Source: Frankiaceae bacterium
GTDB lineage: Bacteria > Actinomycetota > Actinomycetes > JAFAQI01
Direction: 5' to 3'
Length of the DNA: 5,375 nt
Assembly (NCBI GenBank): GCA_030840615.1
Contig: JAVEEE010000513.1
Span: forward strand, 1 to 5,375
The notes under the pieces: generated by a model
What the model was told of the DNA's origin: nothing
Databases searched by the model: none
The model's input: only the letters and a program-made list of their open reading frames with translations
Part shown: piece by piece, positions 1 to 5,375 of the stretch
How the letters are laid out: the number at the start of each line of letters is the position of its first letter
Position numbering within the stretch: position 1 is the stretch's first letter
Position numbers and translations under genes: made by a program

Positions 1-250
1 ACGGGCGCCGCCAGCAGCCTGCCCCATCGACGCTGTCCAGGCTCTGCGTGGATGCCGTGCCGGCGCTGCACAAGGACGTGAGGCATCTGTTCCCCCCTGA
101 GGACCGTCTCCGCCATTCGACGCGCGACCTGGCCAAACGGTTGCACGGACTTGTCGGCTGTGCGGCAGAACTGCCGGACCCGCGGAGTCGGCTGGATGGT
201 TGCGCCGCCAGACTGTGCGACATGTCCTCAGTCCGCGCGGGTGCTTGACC
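1..250. other. Unassigned upstream region, possibly the end of a neighbouring gene
   Basis: No gene can be named here. One forward frame (codons in register with position 3) is open from the window edge to a TGA at 246-248, two bases before the exonuclease GTG. It could be the 3' end of an upstream gene, or a small ORF from GTG 48 (66 residues). Its third-position G+C is only about 72%, below the exonuclease gene's, and its translation (rich in Arg, Leu and Asp, containing DAVPALHKDVRHLF) matches no family I know. The reverse strand has no stop in any frame from about 227 down to 1, so a minus-strand gene leaving the window on the left is equally possible. One such frame, containing MAETVLRGEQMPHVL, has third-position G+C near 78%. 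The stretch contains no TA dinucleotide, so it has no canonical actinobacterial TAnnnT -10 box. I see no tRNA, hairpin-plus-T-run terminator or direct repeat. Confidence 0.3.
239..243 (+). promoter_or_regulatory. Weak Shine-Dalgarno-like GGGTG before the exonuclease GTG start
   Basis: GGGTG lies seven bases upstream of the GTG at 251, a normal distance, but its match to the anti-Shine-Dalgarno sequence is poor. It favours GTG 251 over the TTG codons at 200 and 245 in the same frame. The main argument for 251 is that family homology begins only about five residues after it. Confidence 0.3.
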
Positions 251-1174
251 GTGCCCGCCGACCGGTTGTTGCTGCTCGACACTCCATCGCTGTACTTCCG
301 CGCGTTCTACGGCGTGCCGGAGTCCGTGACCGCCGCGGACGGTACGCCGGTGAACGCCATCAGGGGCCTGCTGGACTTCATCGCCCGCCTCGTCCGTGAC
401 CGCCGGCCGACCCGGCTGGTCGCGGCGATGGACGCCGACTGGCGACCGGCCTGGCGAGTCGCCGCGATCCCGTCGTACAAGGCGCATCGAGTCGCCGCGG
501 ACGGCGGCGATCAGACGCCGGACTCGTTGGAGGTGCAGGTCCCGGTCATCGAACAGGTGCTCGACGCACTCGGTCTGTGCCGGATGGGCATCGCGGACTA
601 CGAAGCCGACGACGTCATCGGCACGCTGGCGACCACGGCCGGATGCGCTGTCGACGTGGTGACCGGTGACCGCGACCTCTTCCAGCTCGTGCGTGACGAC
701 CAGCCGGTTCGCATCGTCTACACAGCGAAAGGGGTGGGTCAGGCCAGCGCTTGGGATGAGGCAGCCGTGACGGCGAAGTACGGCAACCCCGGGCGCAGCT
801 ACGGCGAGTTCGCGACACTGCGCGGCGACGCGTCCGACGGACTACCCGGGGTGCCGGGGGTGGGCGAGAAGACCGCGGCCGCTCTCGTCACACGATTCGG
901 CTCGGTCGAGGAGATCGTCGCTGCGGCGGCGACGGGATCTGACGAAGGCTTCCCGGCCGGGGCGCGCGGAAAGGTGCTCGCCGCCGCCGACTACCTCACC
1001 CGCGCGCCGGCAGTTGTGCGCGTCGTCTGTGACATCGACCTGCCTGATCACGACGACCGGCTCCGGGCGACACCGAAGGACCCTGAGGCACTGCTGGCGC
1101 TGTCCGAGCGCTGGAACCTCGACTCCGCGCTCAACCGGGTGCTCGACGCGATCCGTCAGGTGACGCCGGAGTAG
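251..1174 (+). CDS. Stand-alone 5'-3' exonuclease (FEN/T5 type, PolA N-terminal domain family)
   Basis: A 307-residue protein from GTG 251 to TAG. It resembles the 5' nuclease domain of DNA polymerase I without the polymerase, an expected size for actinobacterial stand-alone enzymes (Rv2090-like). This family removes 5' flaps or RNA primers using two metal ions. The metal-binding acidic set looks complete: D10 in LLLLDTPSLYFRAFYG, D61 in the AMDAD segment, E118/D120/D121 in YEADDVIGTLA, D140/D142 in TGDRDLFQL, and D193/D196 in LRGDASDG. The basic arch segment RPAWRVAAIPSYKAHR is at 65-80. A helix-hairpin-helix DNA-binding motif, GVPGVGEKTAA, is at 200-210. The C-terminal part (about 211-307) is the usual helical cap. 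An in-frame extension back to TTG 200 is possible but has no family character. The gene converges on helY and overlaps its 3' end by 19 bases. No promoter is visible; it may be expressed from upstream of the window. The function is secure at family level; the in vivo substrate is inferred. Confidence 0.93.
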   Translation: MPADRLLLLDTPSLYFRAFYGVPESVTAADGTPVNAIRGLLDFIARLVRDRRPTRLVAAMDADWRPAWRVAAIPSYKAHRVAADGGDQTPDSLEVQVPVIEQVLDALGLCRMGIADYEADDVIGTLATTAGCAVDVVTGDRDLFQLVRDDQPVRIVYTAKGVGQASAWDEAAVTAKYGNPGRSYGEFATLRGDASDGLPGVPGVGEKTAAALVTRFGSVEEIVAAAATGSDEGFPAGARGKVLAAADYLTRAPAVVRVVCDIDLPDHDDRLRATPKDPEALLALSERWNLDSALNRVLDAIRQVTPE

Positions 1175-3876
1175 GCCACCACGCCTCGGCGCAGGTCGCG
1201 CACCGCCTGGGCAGCCGTTGTACGGACCGGCGAGCCCTCCGGCGCGGCGACCGCGACCTGGTCGAGCAGGTCGATCAGCTGCTTCATCCAGCGGACGAAG
1301 TCACCGGGCGCCTGTGCGATGTCGACGAGGACCTGGTCGAGCGATGCGCCGCGGGCCCACCGCCACGCCGCCCAGGCGAAACCCAGATCGGGCTCTCGAA
1401 GGAAGTCCAGCCTGGCGTCATGTTCCGTCGCCTGAAGCGAAGCCCACAGTCGCATGAGGTCACTGGATGCGGACCGCACCGCGCCGGGCGGCAACCTGGG
1501 TGCGGCTTCGTCGTCGCGCCGCGCCTCATAGACCAGTGCCGAGCAGACCGCGGCCAGCTCCGCGGCGTCGAGGTGATCCCAGTGGCCCTCACGCAAAGCC
1601 TCGGCGATGACGAGATCCGACTCGGAGTAGATCCGAGCGAGCACCCGTCCGGCGTCGGTCACGGTGTCGCCGTCCAGATATCCGAGCGAGTCGAGAACAC
1701 CGCAGACCCGATCGAACATGCGCGCAATCGAGTTGGTGCGACTCTCGACCCGCTGCTCCAGCTGCAAGGTGTCACGATGCAGCCGGTCGTGGCGCTCGGC
1801 CCACCTGGCGTGATCCTCCCGGTCGGCGCATCCGTGGCACTGGTGGCGGCGGATCGCGGCGCGCAGCCGGGCGATCTCGTTGTCATCGGCGGCGGCTGCC
1901 CGCCCGCGTCGTGCCCGGGCCGGCTCGTCTTGCAGGCCCAGGTTGCGCAACGACGAGGCCAGGTCGCGACGGGCCTGCGGCGACCGCGGGTTGAAGTTGC
2001 GCGGCAGCCGGACGCGTGAAACCGCCTCCACCGGGGTCGGGAAGTCGACGACCGACAGCCGCTTGACCTGCCGATCGGCCGTCAGCACGACGGGACGGGG
2101 ATCCCCGACGCCGACGCCGCCGACCGGGTCGATCACCACCGCCAGACCGGCGCGGCGACCGGCAGGCACCCGGATCACGTCACCGGCGCGCAGCTGCTCG
2201 AGGGATTGCGCCGCAGCGGCCCGACGCTGCGCCGCACCCTCACGCGCCAGCATGGTCTCGCGGTCCTTGAGCGCTCGACGCAGTCCGGCGTACTCATCGA
2301 AGTCGCCGAGGTGGCAGTGCATCGACTCGCGATAGCCGGCCAGCGCCTCTTCGTTGCGTTTGAGCTGCCGGGCGAGGCCGACAACGCCGCGGTCTGCTTG
2401 GAACTGGGCGAAGGACAACTCGAGCAGCTCTCGCGCGGCATGCCGACCCAGCGCACCGACGAGATTGACCGCCATGTTGTAGGACGGCATGAAGCTCGAG
2501 CGCAACGGATAGGTGCGCGTGGAGGCGAGGCCGGCGACGTGGCGTGGGTCGAGTCCGGGCGTCCAGAGCACGACCCCGTGTCCTTCGACGTCGATGCCCC
2601 GCCGGCCGGCGCGACCGGTCAGTTGGGTGTATTCCCCCGGCGACAGATCGACGTGCGCCTCGCCGTTCCACTTGACGAGCGACTCGAGGACGACGCTGCG
2701 TGCGGGCATGTTGATGCCGAGCGCGAGCGTCTCGGTCGCGAAGACCGCTTTGACCAGTCCCTCGCTGAAGAGCTGTTCCACGATCTCCTTGAAGATCGGC
2801 AGCATGCCCGCGTGATGCGCAGCGACCCCGCGCTTGAGTGCATCCAGGAACTCGCCGTAGCCGAGCACGGCCAGGTCGTCGGTGGGCAGTGCCGCGGTCC
2901 GTTCCTCGACGACGCGGCCGATGCGGTCGCGTTCGTGGGGTTCGGTCAGCCGCAGGCCCGCCCGAAGACACTGCAGCACCGCGGCGTTGCAACCCGCGCG
3001 GCTGAAGATGAAGACAATGGCGGGCAGCAAGCCGGCCCGGTCGAGGCTCTCCACGATCTCGGGACGCGTCGGAACGGACACCCGACTGCGCGGCCGCCTG
3101 CCGCCGCGTTGTGGTCGGCGATCAGCGGACGGGAATGACCGCGCGAAGCGCGCCTCCTCGCCGGCGAGCTGGGTCAGCGCGGGGTTGACGTCGTGCTGTG
3201 CGTCATCGACGAACAAGTCATGCATACGCCGGCCGACGAGCACCGACTGCCACAGGGGAACAGGACGGTGCTCCTCGACGATGACCGTCGTATCACCGCG
3301 GACCTCCTGCAGCCAGTCGCCGAACTCCTCGGCGTTGCTGACCGTCGCCGACAGCGAGACGAGCGTCACGGTGTCGGGCAGGTGCAAGATGACCTCTTCC
3401 CACACGGCACCCCGAAAACGGTCGGCGAGGTAGTGCACCTCGTCCATGACGACGTGGCTGAGCCCACGCAGCGCCGGGGATCCCGCGTAGAGCATGTTGC
3501 GGAGCACCTCGGTCGTCATCACGACGATGGGTGCGTCGCCGTTGACCGCGTTGTCGCCGGTGAGCAGACCGACGCTGGCAGCGCCGTGCCGTTCGACGAG
3601 GTCGTGAAACTTCTGGTTGGAGAGCGCCTTGATGGGCGTCGTGTAGAAACACTTGCCGCCGGATCGCAGCGCGAGAAACGCGGCGAACTCCCCGACGATC
3701 GTCTTGCCCGACCCCGTCGGAGCGGCGACCAGCACCCCGTGACCGTCCTCGAGCGATTCGCAGGCGCGCAGCTGGAAGTCGTCCAGCGTGAACGCGTAGC
3801 CGGCCGCGAACTCCAGGAGCGCCGGCCGGCTGCTGCGCTGGCGAGCCGCGGCGTACCGCTCCGCGGGGCTGGCCAT
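1156..3876 (-). CDS. helY: HelY-type superfamily 2 RNA helicase (Ski2/Mtr4-like, DSHCT domain)
   Basis: A 906-residue ATP-dependent helicase of the Ski2/Mtr4 family, about the usual length for actinobacterial HelY. A cytoplasmic role in RNA unwinding or decay is inferred from family. All core motifs are intact: a Q-like FTLDDFQLRA at 29-38, Walker A APTGSGKT at 52-59, Ia TPIKALSNQK at 80-89, Ib TTEVLRNM at 121-128, DEVH at 145-148, SAT at 176-178, IV VFIFSRAGC at 288-296, V ATETLALGINMPA at 380-392 and VI QLTGRAGRRG at 418-427. A basic low-complexity linker (RRPQRGGRRPRSR, about 253-265) separates motifs III and IV. A beta-barrel-like segment (about 562-625, with GDVIRV) resembles the rRNA-processing arch insert. 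A Cys/His cluster (C680, C683, H689) follows, then the DSHCT helical domain (about 715-900). The start is ATG 3876: the following SPAERYAAAR segment is typical of HelY N-termini, though the Shine-Dalgarno match is poor. It is probably the last gene of the tatC-lipid kinase-helY transcript, 26 bases after the kinase stop. Confidence 0.95.
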   Translation of the reverse strand: MASPAERYAAARQRSSRPALLEFAAGYAFTLDDFQLRACESLEDGHGVLVAAPTGSGKTIVGEFAAFLALRSGGKCFYTTPIKALSNQKFHDLVERHGAASVGLLTGDNAVNGDAPIVVMTTEVLRNMLYAGSPALRGLSHVVMDEVHYLADRFRGAVWEEVILHLPDTVTLVSLSATVSNAEEFGDWLQEVRGDTTVIVEEHRPVPLWQSVLVGRRMHDLFVDDAQHDVNPALTQLAGEEARFARSFPSADRRPQRGGRRPRSRVSVPTRPEIVESLDRAGLLPAIVFIFSRAGCNAAVLQCLRAGLRLTEPHERDRIGRVVEERTAALPTDDLAVLGYGEFLDALKRGVAAHHAGMLPIFKEIVEQLFSEGLVKAVFATETLALGINMPARSVVLESLVKWNGEAHVDLSPGEYTQLTGRAGRRGIDVEGHGVVLWTPGLDPRHVAGLASTRTYPLRSSFMPSYNMAVNLVGALGRHAARELLELSFAQFQADRGVVGLARQLKRNEEALAGYRESMHCHLGDFDEYAGLRRALKDRETMLAREGAAQRRAAAAQSLEQLRAGDVIRVPAGRRAGLAVVIDPVGGVGVGDPRPVVLTADRQVKRLSVVDFPTPVEAVSRVRLPRNFNPRSPQARRDLASSLRNLGLQDEPARARRGRAAAADDNEIARLRAAIRRHQCHGCADREDHARWAERHDRLHRDTLQLEQRVESRTNSIARMFDRVCGVLDSLGYLDGDTVTDAGRVLARIYSESDLVIAEALREGHWDHLDAAELAAVCSALVYEARRDDEAAPRLPPGAVRSASSDLMRLWASLQATEHDARLDFLREPDLGFAWAAWRWARGASLDQVLVDIAQAPGDFVRWMKQLIDLLDQVAVAAPEGSPVRTTAAQAVRDLRRGVVAYSGVT

Positions 3877-3902
3877 GACACCCAGGCTACGGGCCGTGCG
3901 CG
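3877..3902 (-). other. 26-base spacer between lipid kinase and helY
   Basis: This spacer is too short for an independent promoter plus terminator and shows no hairpin with a T-run, so readthrough from the kinase gene into helY is expected. The helY frame stays open upstream of its ATG through the spacer but offers no ATG, GTG or TTG there. A GGGTG lies only about four bases before the ATG, too close to be a good ribosome binding site. Confidence 0.5.
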
Positions 3903-4790
3903 TCAGGGCGCGATCACACGAACGGCGCCGGGCACCACCTCGCAGGTGACCGGAAGCTCGCCGACGTACTCGCCGTCGGCGTAAACGGTCACGTCGGCGG
4001 CGTTGATGCTCACTTTCCTGGCCCGCCTCATGGTCACAGCCGGGTGGTCGCGATGCGTGCCTTTGAAGACCTTCGGGAAGGCGCGGAGGAACGCCGGTTT
4101 GGACACCGGGCCGAGGACAGTGACGTCGACCAGCCCGTCATCGACCTCCGCGTCGGGGCAGATGAGCATCCCCGCGCCGTAGGACTTCGCATTGCCGACG
4201 GCGACGAGCATCGCCTCGGTCTCGAGGCGTTCGCCGTCGATCTCGAGGACGAACGGCACCGGCTTGAACACCCCGAGCTCGGCGACGATCGCGAAGTTGT
4301 AGCGCATCCGGCCGCGCGGCCACGTCATGCGGTTGGCGCGGTCATTGACGCGCGAGTCAAAACCCGCGCTGAGCACGCATCCGAACCAGCGGCCGTCGCC
4401 GATGCGCACGGCGTCCATGGCGCGGGTCGCGCCGACCGCGAGCTGGTCGGCGACAACCCCTGCGGCGGCGACTGGGTCCTTCGTCGGCAGGCGCAACGTC
4501 GAGGCGAGGTCGTTGCCGGTGCCGGCGGGGATGATGCCGAGCGGTGTCGACGTGCCGGCGACGACGTTGAGAGCCAGGTGCACCATGCCGTCGCCGCCGA
4601 GCGCGACGAGAGCATCGACACCGTCTTCGACCGCCTGGCGAGCGAGCGCCTTGGCGTCGTCGGCGTCCCGCCCAACGAGAATCGCGACGTTGGATCCACC
4701 GGCGCGCAACCGCTCGGTGACGCGGGCGACCATGCCCGCGGCCCGGCCCTTACCCGCGGTGGGGTTCACCAACAGTGCGACGTTGCTCAT
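3903..4790 (-). CDS. Diacylglycerol kinase family lipid kinase (DAGK_cat, YegS/DgkB-like)
   Basis: A 295-residue cytosolic lipid kinase, full length for the bacterial family. It is expected to transfer the ATP gamma-phosphate to diacylglycerol or a related lipid, feeding phosphatidic acid into phospholipid synthesis. The exact substrate cannot be read from the sequence. Visible motifs are the N-terminal strand and nucleotide loop LLVNPTAGKGRA (6-17), GGDGMVHLALN (65-75, glycine-rich catalytic loop with D67), IIPAGTGNDLA (86-96, second nucleotide loop), CVLSAGFDSRVN (138-149), the metal/active-site region CPDAEVDDGLVDV (211-223), and YADGE near the C-terminus (270-274). GGDGM replaces the commoner GGDGT, and His replaces the Glu of the usual GGDGTxNE pattern. 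The start is ATG 4790, overlapping the tatC stop as TGATG, so translation is probably coupled to tatC. It lies in the tatC-kinase-helY operon. The family assignment is firm; the gene symbol is left blank because actinobacteria carry several such paralogues. Confidence 0.93.
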   Translation of the reverse strand: MSNVALLVNPTAGKGRAAGMVARVTERLRAGGSNVAILVGRDADDAKALARQAVEDGVDALVALGGDGMVHLALNVVAGTSTPLGIIPAGTGNDLASTLRLPTKDPVAAAGVVADQLAVGATRAMDAVRIGDGRWFGCVLSAGFDSRVNDRANRMTWPRGRMRYNFAIVAELGVFKPVPFVLEIDGERLETEAMLVAVGNAKSYGAGMLICPDAEVDDGLVDVTVLGPVSKPAFLRAFPKVFKGTHRDHPAVTMRRARKVSINAADVTVYADGEYVGELPVTCEVVPGAVRVIAP

Positions 4791-4792
4791 CA
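4788..4792 (-). promoter_or_regulatory. TGATG stop/start overlap coupling tatC to the lipid kinase
   Basis: On the minus strand the tatC TGA (4792-4790) shares its final A with the ATG of the kinase (4790-4788). Such one-base overlaps usually mean that ribosomes ending the first cistron restart on the second. This supports co-transcription and fixes the kinase start. Confidence 0.75.
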
Positions 4793-5375
4793 GGGCGCCA
4801 CCGGTTCGTCGTCGAGCGGCGACAGCTCATCGTCCGCGAGGTGAGCGTAGGGGGACGCGTCGGCGCGGCGGGCAACGCGGCGATCGTGAACGTTCGCGAT
4901 GCCCAACGCGACCGCATAGAGCAAGCAGAGCGGCACGGCCAGCGCCAACATCGTGAACGGGTCCTGCGTCGGTGTCGCCACCGCGGCGAACGCGAAGATG
5001 CCGAAGATGATGCCGCGCGTCCAGCGGCGCAACCGCGCGTAGGACAGCACGTTGGCGAGGTTGAGCATCACCACGACAAGCGGGAACTCGAAGGACACGG
5101 CGAACACGAGGACGATGGCCACGACATAGGACAAGTAGCTGTCGAAGGTCAGCAGCGAGGTGAGGCCGTTGTCGCCCTTCGCGAATCCCAGGAGGAAGTG
5201 CAGCCCCCTCGAGAGCGTGAGGTAGGCGAACAAGCCGCCTAGTGCGAACAGCACCATCGAGGACCCGACGAACGACAAAGCCCACTTCCGCTCGTTGCCG
5301 TGGAGCCCGGGGGTGATGAACCGCCAGAGCTGCCACAGCCAGACCGGTGCGGACAGGATCAGCCCGGCGTACAAC
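4790..5375 (-). CDS. tatC: Sec-independent (Tat) translocase subunit TatC, 5' end outside window
   Basis: The C-terminal 194 residues of TatC, the multispanning receptor of the twin-arginine pathway that binds signal peptides and, with TatA-type subunits, exports folded proteins across the plasma membrane. The start is missing: the frame runs off the right edge and the first visible residues lie in a membrane helix, so the first helix and cytosolic N-terminus are absent. Counting from the first complete codon: a helix at about 1-17 followed by WRFITPGLHGNERK, whose Glu (28) corresponds to the conserved signal-peptide-binding loop; a helix at 32-52; a helix at 80-104 containing FAVSFEFPL with Glu 96 in the membrane, a TatC hallmark; and two more helices at about 121-133 and 139-160 around ATPTQDPFTMLALAVPL. 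The cytosolic tail is acidic (DDELSPLDDE). Where many TatC proteins have LLYE after this loop, this one has LLYA. Its stop overlaps the lipid kinase ATG. In actinobacteria tatA commonly lies just upstream, which here would be outside the window. Confidence 0.95.
   Translation of the reverse strand, partial: LYAGLILSAPVWLWQLWRFITPGLHGNERKWALSFVGSSMVLFALGGLFAYLTLSRGLHFLLGFAKGDNGLTSLLTFDSYLSYVVAIVLVFAVSFEFPLVVVMLNLANVLSYARLRRWTRGIIFGIFAFAAVATPTQDPFTMLALAVPLCLLYAVALGIANVHDRRVARRADASPYAHLADDELSPLDDEPVAP
4798..4802 (-). promoter_or_regulatory. Weak Shine-Dalgarno-like GGTGG before the lipid kinase
   Basis: GGTGG on the minus strand lies inside the last codons of tatC, seven bases before the kinase ATG. 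The spacing is right but the match is imperfect, fitting a cistron that relies partly on coupling with tatC. Confidence 0.35.

Noticed and set aside
1..223. Possible minus-strand gene starting at ATG 223 with GAGGA just upstream
   Set aside because: GAGGA is only one base from the ATG, too close to act as a ribosome binding site, and the translation is Ser/Arg-rich like a shadow. A different reverse frame remains possible and is noted under the unassigned region.
200..250. N-terminal extension of the exonuclease from TTG 200
   Set aside because: The 17 extra residues (RRQTVRHVLSPRGCLT) lack family character, while homology starts just after GTG 251, which has a weak but correctly spaced GGGTG upstream.
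151..399. Plus-strand reading frame of 82 codons overlapping the exonuclease start
   Set aside because: It runs out of frame through the conserved N-terminus of the exonuclease, and its Arg/Ala/Val-rich translation matches no family.
1420..2019. Plus-strand reading frame of 199 codons antisense to the C-terminal half of helY
   Set aside because: It is a shadow of helY with no motif or ribosome binding site of its own.
2206..3138. Long plus-strand reading frame of 310 codons antisense to helY
   Set aside because: It lies wholly opposite a helicase with every motif intact. Long antisense frames are expected in high-GC genes, and the translation is Arg/Gly/Asp-rich with no domain.
3193..3984. 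Plus-strand reading frame of 263 codons across the helY start and the kinase end
   Set aside because: It is antisense to two well-supported genes, and its translation looks like a reverse-frame shadow (RRRQRDERHGVGQVQDDL style) with no recognisable fold.
4044..4844. Plus-strand reading frame of 266 codons antisense to the lipid kinase
   Set aside because: The kinase on the other strand has all family motifs. This frame has low-complexity His/Asp/Arg/Glu content typical of an antisense shadow.
1..5375. A dedicated defence, mobile or otherwise undescribed multi-gene system
   Set aside because: A helicase next to a nuclease can suggest a defence module. Here, however, both belong to conserved actinobacterial housekeeping families, are convergent rather than co-transcribed, and have ordinary composition. 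There are no transposase, integrase, repeat array or attachment-site signatures.

Overview
This is a high-GC (about two-thirds G+C), densely packed stretch of an actinobacterial chromosome. The evidence is composition, strong G/C bias at third codon positions, GTG/ATG starts, gene-to-gene spacing of a few bases, and the gene order itself: a Tat translocase subunit, a lipid kinase, a HelY-type helicase and, convergent to them, a stand-alone 5'-3' exonuclease. From memory, Mycobacterium tuberculosis carries tatA, tatC, helY and a 5'-3' exonuclease gene in the same neighbourhood (the Rv2090-Rv2094c region). The sequence alone does not fix the genus.

Layout, left to right. Positions 1-250 hold no gene I can identify. 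The stretch is open in one forward frame and nearly free of stops on the reverse strand, so it may be the end of a neighbouring gene. A plus-strand gene from 251 to 1174 encodes a 307-residue FEN/T5-type 5'-3' exonuclease. Its last 19 bases overlap the end of a convergent minus-strand gene (3876 down to 1156) for a 906-residue Ski2/Mtr4-like DEAD/DEAH helicase (HelY). Upstream of helY on the minus strand, after a 26-base spacer, is a 295-residue diacylglycerol/lipid kinase (4790 down to 3903). Its ATG overlaps by one base the stop codon of tatC. tatC runs off the right edge of the window and lacks its 5' part.

How the genes relate. tatC, the lipid kinase and helY are very probably one minus-strand transcript (tatC first), with translational coupling at the TGATG junction. 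Their biochemical roles differ: folded-protein export, lipid phosphorylation and RNA remodelling. The arrangement is therefore better read as a conserved housekeeping operon than as one dedicated pathway. The exonuclease is transcribed towards this operon and belongs to DNA or RNA-primer processing.

All complete genes have intact catalytic motifs. I found no mobile element, CRISPR array, tRNA/rRNA gene or defence cassette, and I do not think this window contains an undescribed system. The most open questions are the identity of bases 1-250, the 19-base convergent overlap with no room for a terminator, and a Cys/His cluster in the middle of HelY.
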